A stretch of DNA of 64,000 nt from Methylosinus sp. LW4 (lineage in GTDB: Bacteria > Pseudomonadota > Alphaproteobacteria > Rhizobiales > Beijerinckiaceae). Both the position numbers and the translations under genes were made by a program. Where the stretch lies: positions 2,242,667 through 2,306,666 of the forward strand of contig NZ_KB900626.1 in assembly GCF_000379125.1 (NCBI RefSeq). Direction: 5' to 3'. The notes beneath the pieces are model-generated. The model saw nothing but the letters and a program-made list of their open reading frames with translations, had not been told where the DNA came from and did not search any database. Shown here one piece after another: positions 8,283 through 19,174 of the stretch (positions are counted from its first letter, which is position 1; each line of letters opens with the position of its first letter).

Positions 8283-9653
8283 ATGACCGCACGCATTCTG
8301 ATCGTCGATGATCTTCTGCCCAATATCAAATTGCTCGAGGCGCGTCTGACGGCCGAATATTTCGACGTCCTCTCGACGACCAATGGGCCGGAGGCGATCG
8401 CGCTCTGCCGCGAGGAACGTTGCGACATCGTGCTGCTGGACGTGATGATGCCGGGCATGGACGGCTTCGAGGTGTGCAAGCGCCTGAAGGCCGATCCTCT
8501 CACCGCGCATATTCCGGTGGTGATGGTCACGGCGCTCGACCAGCCGGCCGATCGCCTGCGCGGCCTCGAGGCCGGCGCCGACGACTTCCTCACCAAGCCC
8601 GTCGACGAGATCGCGCTCATCGCGCGCGTTCGCTCGCTCGCCCGCCTCAAGGTGATGCTCGACGAATTGCGCGCCCGCGCGGACACGTCCGCCAGCCTCG
8701 GCCTCGGCGACAAGGGCGCGCGCGCAATGGCGGACGCCGGCAAGAACGGCCGCATTCTCGTGCTCGAGGATCGCGGCGGCTCGGCCGAGCGAATCACCAT
8801 GGCGCTGCGCGATCAGCATGAGGTGACGATCGTTTCCGATCCGCAGGACGCGCTGTTCCGCGCCGCGGAAGGGAATTTCGATCTCATCGCCGTCAGCCTC
8901 GATCTCAATGGCTTCGACGCGCTGCGCTTCTGCAGCCAGATTCGCTCGCTCGAGCGCACGCGCGCGCTGCCCATTCTCGTCATGGCCGATATGGACGATC
9001 GCAGCCGCATATTGCGCGGGCTCGATCTCGGCGTGAACGACTATATCGTTCGGCCGGTCGATCGCAACGAGCTGGTCGCCCGCGTGCGCAGCCAGCTGCG
9101 CCGCAAGCGCTACGCCGACAGCCTGCGCTCCGACCTTCAGGCCGCCATCGAGCTCGCCGCCGTCGATTCGCTGACCGGCCTCAACAACAGGCGCTATCTC
9201 GAGACGCATCTCTCCGCTCTGCTCGACCAGGCCGCTCATAAGGGCCGCGCACTGACGCTGATGATGCTCGACATCGATCATTTCAAATCGGTCAACGACA
9301 CGCATGGCCATGACGCCGGCGACGAGGTGCTGAAGCATTTCGCGCAGCGCATGAAGCGCGTGGTGCGCAGCGCCGATCTCATCTGCCGCCTCGGCGGCGA
9401 GGAATTCGTCATCGTCATGCCGGACACGCCGCTGGTCGTCGCCGCCAAAGTGGCCGAGCGCGTGCGCGCCGCCATACAGTCCGAGCCCTTCTGCATCGAC
9501 CGCAGCGGCCGCACCATTCCCGTCACCACCTCGATCGGCATCGCCGAGCGCGGCAAGGACGCCAACGCCGAGGCGCTGCTGCGGCGCGCCGACAAGGCGC
9601 TCTATGAGTCGAAGAGCGGCGGCCGCAATCGCGTCACCGCCGCCGCGGCCTGA
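8283..9653 (+). CDS. pleD: Response regulator / diguanylate cyclase PleD
   Basis: A 456-aa protein with two receiver domains and a GGDEF domain. REC1 has D9/D10 and phosphoacceptor Asp53 (IVLLDVMMPGMDG). REC2 (about residues 155-280) keeps the fold but reads AVSLDLNG in the phosphoacceptor region and acts as a dimerisation adaptor. The C-terminal cyclase has the intact active-site motif RLGGEEF, so it should make c-di-GMP from two GTP. In Caulobacter PleD governs the swarmer-to-stalked switch. It forms an operon with divK. Confidence 0.95.
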   Translation: MTARILIVDDLLPNIKLLEARLTAEYFDVLSTTNGPEAIALCREERCDIVLLDVMMPGMDGFEVCKRLKADPLTAHIPVVMVTALDQPADRLRGLEAGADDFLTKPVDEIALIARVRSLARLKVMLDELRARADTSASLGLGDKGARAMADAGKNGRILVLEDRGGSAERITMALRDQHEVTIVSDPQDALFRAAEGNFDLIAVSLDLNGFDALRFCSQIRSLERTRALPILVMADMDDRSRILRGLDLGVNDYIVRPVDRNELVARVRSQLRRKRYADSLRSDLQAAIELAAVDSLTGLNNRRYLETHLSALLDQAAHKGRALTLMMLDIDHFKSVNDTHGHDAGDEVLKHFAQRMKRVVRSADLICRLGGEEFVIVMPDTPLVVAAKVAERVRAAIQSEPFCIDRSGRTIPVTTSIGIAERGKDANAEALLRRADKALYESKSGGRNRVTAAAA

Positions 9654-9663
9654 CTTCGCCCTC

Positions 9664-9775
9664 TTAAAAAAAAAGACCCGCCCGAGACCATCGTCATCGG
9701 GCGGGGTTGAAAGTTGGGAGCCCCACTCGGAGGAGAGCTTCCGAGTGAAGAGGAGAGGCGCGCGCCGTCTTATGG
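9664..9775 (-). ncRNA. Candidate trans-acting small RNA with pyrimidine-rich (anti-Shine-Dalgarno) loop
   Basis: Read on the minus strand there is a pyrimidine run (CTCTCCTCTTC, complement of 9747-9757), a hairpin with 8-bp perfect arms (CACTCGGA/TCCGAGTG, 9724-9747) whose loop is AGCTCTCC, and then a strong intrinsic terminator with nine U residues. This layout, with CUCUCC exposed in loops before a terminator, is like alphaproteobacterial Hfq-dependent sRNAs. The 5' end is unknown; a TTGACA-like box lies about 9988-9993, so the transcript could be up to about 300 nt, or this could be the 3' UTR of the gene ending at 10007. No other gene is supported at 9654-10006. Confidence 0.4.
9666..9705 (-). 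terminator. Strong intrinsic terminator, minus strand
   Basis: Arms cccgcccga (9677-9685) and tcgggcggg (9697-9705) form a 9-bp stem; on the minus strand it is followed by nine consecutive T residues (9666-9674 are all A on the plus strand). It cannot serve pleD, which lies on the other strand. Confidence 0.85.
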
Positions 9776-10006
9776 GCGCTGCGCCGATGGGATCGCCCTC
9801 GGCTCCGCGAGCTCACGCGATAAAGACGCGCGATCGCTCGGCGAGACACGGGCGGAAATTCGTCGATGGAAGGACGGGGAAGAGCCGATCGCTCTCAAAA
9901 CCCGCTTTCAGGCGTCGCGATCGGCGGCGAGAGAGCGCTTCGATCGTCGGACGCGGCCTGCTCCCGGCTCGAGGACGGCAAAACGCGCCCCCGATGTCAA
10001 ATGGGA

Positions 10007-10369
10007 TCAGGCGAAGACGGCGGGTGGCGCGCGTGGCGAGAGGGGCCTCAGTTCCGGCGGCGCGGCGGCGGCCTCGGCCGTCCGAGCGTCGAACGCCGGC
10101 GGAGACGCCGCCGGGAAGTCGAAAGCGAGGACGATGACCACGGCGTCGGAGCCCTCGACCTCGGCCGCCGCGCTGCAATGGAGCATGCAGCAAGGGCCGA
10201 CATGCTTCTCGACAGGCGTGGTGTCAGAGGAGGGAGAAGCCGATTGAGCGGTGACGCAGACGACGCCGAAAGCGCTCTGCTTCGCCATGGCCCCGGTGGC
10301 GAAGCCGACCGCCACGATCTGCAGCAGAAGAACAGCAGCCGTCAGCATGCCGACGACGGCTCTCTCCAT
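10007..10369 (-). CDS. Small exported or membrane protein with Cys/His cluster, unknown function
   Basis: About 120 aa. A hydrophobic N-terminal segment (VVGMLTAAVLLLQIVAVGF) acts as signal or anchor, followed by a short periplasmic part with Cys38, His56 and GPCCMLHC (Cys60, Cys61, His64, Cys65), then an Ala/Pro-rich tail. The layout recalls small DUF2946-like proteins associated with metal stress, but I cannot confirm family membership. The ATG at 10369 is preferred because the hydrophobic segment then starts at residue 5; an in-frame GTG at 10399 is possible. Metal binding is inferred only from the residues. Confidence 0.55.
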   Translation of the reverse strand: MERAVVGMLTAAVLLLQIVAVGFATGAMAKQSAFGVVCVTAQSASPSSDTTPVEKHVGPCCMLHCSAAAEVEGSDAVVIVLAFDFPAASPPAFDARTAEAAAAPPELRPLSPRAPPAVFA

Positions 10370-10509
10370 TCTGAAGATCTTGTGGGTCTCGACTTGCACG
10401 GGCCGCCTTCTCCGAGCTGCGAGCCTTCACGCTAGGGGAGCGCCAGCGAAGGGTCAAGGCGCCCTCGGACTCTCTCCTGCGGCAAGTTGTCGCGCGCGAA
10501 GGCGAAGGC

Positions 10510-11121
10510 TCAGCGATAGCCTTCCTCGGCCAGCACCTGCCGCACAGTCGGCCGCGTCTTCATCAGCTCGTAATGGGCGCGGCAATTGACGGGCAGCTCC
10601 ATGCCGATCTTGTCGGCCCAGAACTCCACATAGAACAGGCCGGCGTCGGCGATGGAGAAGGCGCCCGCCGCATAATTCTTGCCGTCGAGCTCGCCGCTCA
10701 CTTTCAGCAGCGCCTCGGCGACGATCTCGCGCCCCTGCGCCTTCACCGCCTCTATGTCGCCGGCGACGGCGTAGCGCTCCGGCGTGAAGACACGGCGGAA
10801 GCCCTCGCCATGAATGTAGCGCGTGGCGAAATTGAGCACTTCCATCGCCCGCTCCTTGCCGGCGAGGTCCTCGGGCAGCAGCTTGCGGCGCGGATAGGTC
10901 TCGGCGAGCCATGTCGCGATCGAGACAAAATCGCAGAGCGCCGTGCCATCGTCGCGCACCAGCGTCGGAATCGTGCCATGCGGGTTGATGGCGAGATATT
11001 CGGGCTTCAAATGATCGCCCCGCGGCAGATTGAGGATATAGGCCTCGAACACGAGGCCGATCTCCTCGAGCAGAATGTGAATTCCGGTCGAGCAGGACCC
11101 CGGCGTCATATAGAATTTCAT
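10510..11121 (-). CDS. Glutathione S-transferase family protein
   Basis: A 203-aa two-domain GST. The thioredoxin-like N-terminus begins MKFYMTPGSCSTGIHILLEE, with Ser/Cys at the GSH-activating position as in bacterial beta-class enzymes, then NPHGTIPTLVRDDGTALCD containing the cis-Pro and G-site residues. The C-terminal domain has the FSIADAGLFYVEFW capping motif. The ATG at 11121 gives the normal length; in-frame sequence upstream lies in a palindromic repeat. Substrate unknown; probably a detoxification or thiol-homeostasis enzyme. It lies downstream of clpB on the same strand, 229 bases away. Confidence 0.9.
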   Translation of the reverse strand: MKFYMTPGSCSTGIHILLEEIGLVFEAYILNLPRGDHLKPEYLAINPHGTIPTLVRDDGTALCDFVSIATWLAETYPRRKLLPEDLAGKERAMEVLNFATRYIHGEGFRRVFTPERYAVAGDIEAVKAQGREIVAEALLKVSGELDGKNYAAGAFSIADAGLFYVEFWADKIGMELPVNCRAHYELMKTRPTVRQVLAEEGYR

Positions 11122-11162
11122 CGCGCGCCTCCGCTGTCGCGGGAAGCAAGTTGCGCGCCGGC

Positions 11163-11319
11163 CCCTCATCCGACCCTCGCTGACGCGAGGGCCACCTTCT
11201 CCCACGAGTGGGAGAAGGAGAACGCCTCTTCTTGAAAGACGACAGGAATTTAGACGCCGCGGCCCTTCTCCCGCGAGCGGGAGAAAGTGGCCCTCGCGTC
11301 AGCGAGGGTCGGATGAGGG
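11163..11319. repeat. Inverted pair of palindromic elements (family C)
   Basis: Unit at 11163-11218 (ccctcatccgaccctcgc, GC hairpin, ttctcccacgagtgggagaa) and its reverse copy at 11263-11319, with the same two-hairpin structure as the pair at 5097-5264. The pair lies between the end of clpB and the start of the GST gene. Confidence 0.8.
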
Positions 11320-11350
11320 CGCATTCCGCGCCCCCATCTCATCCCATTGC

Positions 11351-13966
<2,616 letters not shown>

Positions 13967-14058
13967 GGAAACCCTCCGGTCTCGAGACGCCACGCAAAGC
14001 GGCGCGCCTCGTCCCTATATGGCGTGAAAACGGCCCCTTGCGGCGACCTTCACGGCCG

Positions 14059-14089
14059 ATATGGGAAAGACCCTCGCGCTCGAAAAGAG
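14059..14089 (-). promoter_or_regulatory. Possible sigma-32-like promoter upstream of clpB
   Basis: On the minus strand, CTCTTTTCG (complement of 14081-14089) lies about 15 bases before TCCCATAT (complement of 14059-14066), 93 bases before the clpB start. The second box fits the CCCATNT heat-shock -10; the first is a poor match to CTTGAAA. Tentative. Confidence 0.25.
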
Positions 14090-14126
14090 GGTGCGACGAC
14101 TGGAGCGCGAGGGAATTCTCGTTAGG

Positions 14127-15095
14127 TCAATCGGCGAGCGGCAGCTCGCCCGTCCGCGGCGACTCGTCGGCGACATTGCCATTCGCCTCCTCGCCCTGCG
14201 CGCGCGTGCGGCGGCGGCGGCGCTGGTTCAGATGAAAGCCGGCGGCGGCTTCCTCATGCTCGCGAACGACGGCGCGCTCGGAGCGCGCGAAAGCCTCGCC
14301 CTCCTCCGGCCCGGCGGCGCGAATCGGCGCGGCGGTGATGAAGGACGGCAGGGCGGCGGCGGGCGCCTCCTCCTGCGCGGCGGGCTGCACGCGCGGCGGG
14401 AAGCGACGCTCGCGATTGCGGTCGAAATTCTGGCGATGCGGACGCTCGCCGCCGCCCTCGGCGTTCGCCTCGCCGCCATTGCCATTGTTGCGGTCGCGAC
14501 GATCGCGGAAGCCGCCGCGATCTTGTCCACCACGGTCTTGCCCGCCGCGATCCTGACGCGGCTGGCGCTCGTAGCGCGGCTGCTCGCCGCCGGCGCGATC
14601 GCCGATCGGGCGCTCCTCATAGGGTTGCGGCTGCGGCTGCGGCGCGAATTGCGGCTGCGGCGCCGGCTGCGCATAAGGCGCGGACGCATAGGGCTGCTGC
14701 GGCGGCGGCTGATAGCCGGCGGTCTGCGGCAGACGCTCGGACAGCGGCGCGAAGCGATCCGAAATGCCGCTGAAATCGTCATCGTCATCGACATCAGAGT
14801 CCGATGTCTCATAGGGCCGGCCGCCATAGCCGCCCTGCGCCTGCTGCTGCGCGGCCTGAGCCGCGGCGATCAGGCGGAAATAATGCTCGGCGTGCTGGAG
14901 CAGGCTCTCGGCCATGATGGTGTCGCCGGAGGATTGCGCGTCTCGGGCGAGCTGGAGATATTTCTCGGCGACATGCTGCGCCGTGCCGCGGATTTTGACG
15001 TCGGGACCGTTCGACTCGTAGGAACGCGTGAGGGGATTGGGTCCTTTTCGGCCGCCATTACGGCCGCGGATGCGTTTATTCTGTCCTGGTCTCAT
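14127..15095 (-). CDS. DUF4167 domain-containing protein
   Basis: A 322-aa alphaproteobacterial protein. The conserved N-terminal domain (about residues 1-85) begins MRPGQNKRIRGRN, contains NPLTRSYESNGPDVKIRGTA and the helical AEKYLQLARDAQSSGDTIMAESLLQHAEHYFR block. The rest is low-complexity: Pro/Gln-rich (about 110-170), then Arg/Asp/Gly/Gln-rich with RGGQDRGGQDRGG repeats, ending in an Arg-rich tail. The basic, RGG-like composition suggests nucleic-acid binding, but this is inference. It lies between prmC and clpB, an order seen in other Hyphomicrobiales. Confidence 0.9.
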   Translation of the reverse strand: MRPGQNKRIRGRNGGRKGPNPLTRSYESNGPDVKIRGTAQHVAEKYLQLARDAQSSGDTIMAESLLQHAEHYFRLIAAAQAAQQQAQGGYGGRPYETSDSDVDDDDDFSGISDRFAPLSERLPQTAGYQPPPQQPYASAPYAQPAPQPQFAPQPQPQPYEERPIGDRAGGEQPRYERQPRQDRGGQDRGGQDRGGFRDRRDRNNGNGGEANAEGGGERPHRQNFDRNRERRFPPRVQPAAQEEAPAAALPSFITAAPIRAAGPEEGEAFARSERAVVREHEEAAAGFHLNQRRRRRTRAQGEEANGNVADESPRTGELPLAD

Positions 15096-15812
15096 CGAAT
15101 ATCCCCGAGAAGGTCCTTACGCTTTGCCGGCTCGGCGTCGTGCTTCGGCGGAACGCGCCGAAAGGGACGAACGCTCGAAACTGCGTCAGAGGCGGAAGCC
15201 GGGCGCGGCCATTGCCGCAAGAGCCCGATCCAACGGAGCGGCTCCGCTCGACCTCGAGCGGCGCGTCTATCCGTTCTGTCGCTTGCGCGATCCCGGCATG
15301 GATCGCGCGGCCGGCGCGGCGTCCTGATGGAACGGCCTGCGCCGAATTCTCATTTTTCACCCGAGCGAATTCACTCGAGCGTCACGCTCGGCGCCGAATC
15401 CCACACCGCGCAGCCTCGAGAGGCGGCGAAAGGTTCGGCTCGCGGCGAGCGCAGCTGCGTGTCTCACGCCGTCTTCGCGGTCACAGCCCGATCACGAAAC
15501 CGTCGCTCACGCTCGATTGCTCGATCACATTCCGTGTCGCGCCGAACATTCGACCATGCAGTCTTCTCGCATCGTCTTGTCTGGTTCGAGCGGCTGCGCC
15601 GGACTCCGGCCCCTGCGGCGCGGGATGCGCGCCATCGGCTAATTCGGGGACCCGGCCGTATTCCCCCTCATCCGCGCTCGGCGTCGCTCACGACGTTCAG
15701 CGTCTTTTCGCGAGCGACTATAGTCCACCGCAGCCGCCTCGCCAAGGGCGCGAATGTTCCGTCCCTCACATAAATAGGAGGTGTAGCCAATTTGTCACGA
15801 CCAGCGGATGCG
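15096..15812. other. 717-base gene-free gap between DUF4167 and prmC
   Basis: No reading frame here has convincing composition or family signature; the frames that stay open on either strand look like random Arg/Ser-rich translations. A partial match to the family C repeat tip (ccccctcatccg) occurs near 15665. No tRNA or terminator-bounded RNA was recognised. Confidence 0.55.
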
Positions 15813-16688
15813 TCAGCTGCGACGACGCGCCGCGACGGCGCGCTCGCGCCCGCCGGCGTCCTTGCGAATTCCGGCCGGCTCGAGGCCCTTCTCCGCCATC
15901 AGCGCGGCGACGCTGCGCGCCTGGCCGTCGCCCGCCTCGAGCACGGCCGCGCCCCGCTCGGCCAGCAGGCGCGGCAGATCGTCGATGATCTCGCGATAGC
16001 AGGAAAGGCCATCGACGCCGCCGTCGAGCGCGAGGCGCGGATCATAAAGACGCACCTCCGGCTCGAGCGCATCCAATTCGCCGCTGGCGATATAAGGCGG
16101 GTTGGAGACGATGAGATCGAAGCGCGCGGCGAGCGCATCGGCCCAACGCCCGCGCAGCAATGAGGCGCGATTCGCAAAGCCGCAGCGCGAGAGATTGAGC
16201 GCGGCGGCGGCGCAAGCCTCCGCGGAAAGATCGACGCCGATCGCCCGCGCTGCAGGAAATTCCGAGAGCAAGGCGCAGAGAACGGCGCCCGAGCCGACGC
16301 CGAGCTCGAGAATCAGCAGAGAGTCGCGCCGCCGCTCGCGCATCAGCTCGAGCGAAAGCTCGATCAGCGTTTCCGTATCCGGGCGCGGATCGAGCACGCC
16401 CGGCGCGACGACGACATCCTGAGTCCAAAAGCCGCGCGCGCCGAGAATGCGCGACACCGGCTCGCGCGCCGCGCGGCGCCGTGCGGAATCGCGCAAGGCT
16501 GCGCGCCCCGCCTCGCTCAGCTGCGCCATCGGCTCGAGCAGCAGCTCCGCCGCGCCAAAGCCGCCGGCGGCGAATAGAAGCGCGCGCGCGTCGCGGCGCG
16601 CATCCTCTATCCCGTTGCGCTCGAGAAAGGCCGCGACCTCCTCGAGCGCCGCGGCGCGGCGCGCATCCTCGAGCGCGGGAGCGATCAT
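15813..16688 (-). CDS. prmC: Peptide chain release factor N5-glutamine methyltransferase
   Basis: A 291-aa SAM-dependent enzyme that methylates the Gln of the GGQ motif in RF1/RF2. An N-terminal helical domain (to about residue 85) is followed by the PVSRILGARGFW linker, the SAM-binding ILELGVGSGAVL motif and the catalytic NPPY motif in IVSNPPYIAS. Start ATG at 16688, nine bases after the htpG stop, so the two are probably cotranscribed. In many relatives prfA precedes prmC; here htpG does. Confidence 0.94.
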   Translation of the reverse strand: MIAPALEDARRAAALEEVAAFLERNGIEDARRDARALLFAAGGFGAAELLLEPMAQLSEAGRAALRDSARRRAAREPVSRILGARGFWTQDVVVAPGVLDPRPDTETLIELSLELMRERRRDSLLILELGVGSGAVLCALLSEFPAARAIGVDLSAEACAAAALNLSRCGFANRASLLRGRWADALAARFDLIVSNPPYIASGELDALEPEVRLYDPRLALDGGVDGLSCYREIIDDLPRLLAERGAAVLEAGDGQARSVAALMAEKGLEPAGIRKDAGGRERAVAARRRS

Positions 16689-16697
16689 GCGGCCGCG

Positions 16698-18593
16698 TCA
16701 GCTCTTGGCCAGCAGAGCGGCGACGCGCTTGGCGAAGGCGGCGGCGTCGAGCGGCGCCTCGCCATCGGCGATGCGCGCCGTGTCGAGCAGCAGCCACAAG
16801 CCGTCCTCCGCGCCGGCGCGATCGGCCTTGGCCTTTTGCGCGAGCGCCAGCACCGCCTCATGGCTGGGATTGATCTCGAGCACCGGCTTGCCGAAGACGC
16901 CCTTATTGCCGCTCTCCTGCAGCATGCGCGCGAGCTGCAGATCGAAGCCGTGATCGGCGGCGATGAGACAGGCGGGACTTTCGCGCAGCCGAGTGGAGAC
17001 GCGCACATCGTCGATATGCTCGGCGAGCGTCTCCTTCAGCACGGCGGTGAGCAGCGCGACATCGGCGCTCGCCTCGGCGGGCGGCGTCTCGGAGCCTTCC
17101 GGCGCCGGCACGGCGTCTATGTCCGCGGCGCCCTGCGTCACCGATTTGAACGGCTTGCCGTCATAGCCGACGGCGCTCGTCACCCAGAAGGAATCGACCG
17201 GATCGTCCAGCAGCAGAACGTCTATGCCCTTGGCGCGATAGCCTTCCACCTGCGGGCTGGAGGCGAGACGCTTCTTGTCGTCGCCCGTGATGTAATAGAT
17301 CGCGGTCTGATTGGGCCGCAGATTTTCCACATAATCCTTCAGGCTGCGCCCGCCGTCCTGATGCTGCGACGTCGCAAAGCGCGCAATGGCGAAAATCTCG
17401 TCGCGGCGCGCCGGGTCCTCATGCAGGCCCTCCTTGATGACGGCGCCGAAATTCTTCCACACGGATGCGAATTTCTCCGCGTCATTGGCGGCGAGATCGG
17501 CGAGCTCCTTCAGCACGCGCGTGCCGATCGCCTTGCGGATGGCGCCGAGAATCGGATTGTTCTGCACCATCTCGCGCGAGACGTTGAGCGGCAGATCGGC
17601 GCTGTCGACGACGATGCGCATGAAGCGCAGCCAGGGCGGCAGAAGATCGGCCTCGCGCGAGATCAGCACGCGGCGCACATAGAGCTTGGAGCGGCTCTTG
17701 CGCTGCGGATCGAAGAGATCATAAGGCCGCGAGCCGGGCGCGAAAGCGAGCACCGTATATTCGGTGCGCCCTTCCGCGCGCCAATGAATGGTGAGCGCCG
17801 GCTCGTCGAACTGGCCGGAGATCTGCTGATAGAAATCCTTATAGTCCTGCTCGCTGATTTCCGATTTCGGCCGCGTCCACAGCGCCACGCCGTCGGTGAG
17901 GCGACGCGGCTCCTTGCCCTTCTCCTCGACGAGATCGATCGGTATCGCTATGGCGCCGGAATGCTCGCGCAAAATCTGCTCGATGCGATAGGGCTCGAGA
18001 AACTCCTCCGATTCCGCATTGAGATGCAGCGTCACCTTGGTGCCGACGGTAGGCGCATCCTCCACGGCGAGCGGCGCGATCTGGAACGAGCCCTTGCCTT
18101 CCGACGTCCACAGAAAGGCTTCGGACGCGCCGGCGCGACGCGTCGCCACCTCTATGCGGTCGGCGACCATGAAGGCGGAATAAAAGCCGATGCCGAAACG
18201 CCCGATCAGCGAGCCGCCCTTGTCGGCGCCGCCCTTGGCCTCGAGATCGTCGAGAAAGGCGCGCGTGCCGGAGCTGGCGATGGTGCCGAGCGCGGCGACG
18301 AGATCCTCGCGCGACATGCCGACGCCATTGTCCGCGACGCTGAGCGTGCGCGCCTCCTTGTCGAGCGCGATGGTGACGAGCGGCGCGCCGGCCTGCGCCG
18401 CCAGCCCTTCGTTCGCCACTGTCTCGAAGCGCAGCTTCTCGATCGCGTCCGCCGAATTGGACACGAGCTCGCGCAAGAAAATATCGCGCTCCGAATAGAC
18501 AGAATGCGTCATGAGCTCCAGGAGCCGCGCGACATCGGCCTGAAAGCCGTAATCGCTGCGCTCGGTCGTCTGGGTCTCGGCGTGGTCGTTCAC
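16698..18593 (-). CDS. htpG: Molecular chaperone HtpG (bacterial Hsp90)
   Basis: A 631-aa ATP-dependent chaperone. The GHKL ATPase domain includes RELVSNSADAIEKLR, SVADNGVGMSRED and GRFGIGFYSAFMVAD. The middle domain has YVRRVLIS and DLPLNVSREMVQNN, and a C-terminal dimerisation domain follows. The start is assigned to a GTG at 18593 (encoding MNDHAETQTTE), which gives normal HtpG length; an in-frame ATG at 18701 would add 36 basic residues not typical of the family. It is the first gene of a likely htpG-prmC operon. Confidence 0.95.
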   Translation of the reverse strand: MNDHAETQTTERSDYGFQADVARLLELMTHSVYSERDIFLRELVSNSADAIEKLRFETVANEGLAAQAGAPLVTIALDKEARTLSVADNGVGMSREDLVAALGTIASSGTRAFLDDLEAKGGADKGGSLIGRFGIGFYSAFMVADRIEVATRRAGASEAFLWTSEGKGSFQIAPLAVEDAPTVGTKVTLHLNAESEEFLEPYRIEQILREHSGAIAIPIDLVEEKGKEPRRLTDGVALWTRPKSEISEQDYKDFYQQISGQFDEPALTIHWRAEGRTEYTVLAFAPGSRPYDLFDPQRKSRSKLYVRRVLISREADLLPPWLRFMRIVVDSADLPLNVSREMVQNNPILGAIRKAIGTRVLKELADLAANDAEKFASVWKNFGAVIKEGLHEDPARRDEIFAIARFATSQHQDGGRSLKDYVENLRPNQTAIYYITGDDKKRLASSPQVEGYRAKGIDVLLLDDPVDSFWVTSAVGYDGKPFKSVTQGAADIDAVPAPEGSETPPAEASADVALLTAVLKETLAEHIDDVRVSTRLRESPACLIAADHGFDLQLARMLQESGNKGVFGKPVLEINPSHEAVLALAQKAKADRAGAEDGLWLLLDTARIADGEAPLDAAAFAKRVAALLAKS

Positions 18594-18840
18594 GGGCGTC
18601 GTCTCCGCTTTTCTGTCGGCTCCCGCCGCGCGCGCCGCTTTCCGCAAATGAAAGCGTGGCCGACGGCGCGCTGGCTCTGGCCGGGATATAGAGATCGTCA
18701 TTGATCGGCAATGGCGTCCGCCGAGCCGCCTCGAGCGGAACGCGCCTGTGATATCGGGGATCGTCCGCGAAGTTGCAAGACAGCTGAAATCCAGACGGCC
18801 GCAATCGGGCCTCGAAGGCCGCGCGACTTGCGAGAGCAGG

Positions 18841-18876
18841 AGAGAGAAGTCGAAAACGAGAGAGAAGCCGAAAACA
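18841..18876. repeat. Tandem duplication, 2 x 18 bases
   Basis: agagagaagtcgaaaacg at 18841-18858 is followed directly by agagagaagccgaaaaca, 16 of 18 bases identical. Confidence 0.8.
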
Positions 18877-18877
18877 A

Positions 18878-18912
18878 GACGGGCCGCCCGAGCGTCGCCC
18901 GGCCGGCCCGTC
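18878..18912 (-). terminator. Orphan minus-strand intrinsic terminator
   Basis: Arms gacgggccg (18878-18886) and cggcccgtc (18904-18912) form a 9-bp stem; read on the minus strand it is followed by TTGTTTTC. No minus-strand gene lies just upstream (the next is on the plus strand), so it either ends an unannotated RNA or is an attenuator about 285 bases before htpG. Confidence 0.45.
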
Positions 18913-19010
18913 CATCGCCACGAACTCACAGTGCTCGAAAAGCGCCCTTCCGGGGGGCTGGGGGGCTGACGAAATCCGGAAAAACCGCTTCCCGAGCGTG
19001 TCGAGGCAAT

Positions 19011-19059
19011 GGGCTAGATATTGGTCAGCTCCTTTGGCGGACAAGGGGCTCGATATTGG
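19011..19059. repeat. Direct repeat upstream of the DUF2794 gene
   Basis: gggctagatattgg at 19011-19024 and gggctcgatattgg at 19046-19059, 13 of 14 identical, 35 bases apart. Could be tandem operator sites in the DUF2794 promoter region. Confidence 0.5.
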
Positions 19060-19174
19060 CGAAAATGTGAAATCTCGGCTTCGCGCGCATGGACGTCGTC
19101 GTCTCATTGTCATCTTTGTCTTGCTCTCGCGCATTCGCCGCGCGATCATGCCCGAGAAAATCGGGGAAAACGGC

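Larger units (their letters stand above)
18594..19174. other. 581-base intergenic region upstream of htpG and DUF2794
   Basis: No protein gene is supported. It contains an 18-base tandem duplication (18841-18876), a minus-strand terminator-like hairpin (18878-18912) and a direct repeat (19011-19059), each listed separately. Promoters for htpG and the DUF2794 gene should lie here. Confidence 0.55.

Noticed and set aside
18594..19174. 4.5S, 6S or tmRNA gene
   Set aside because: None of the conserved sequence hallmarks (for example GGAAGCAGCC of SRP RNA) could be recognised.
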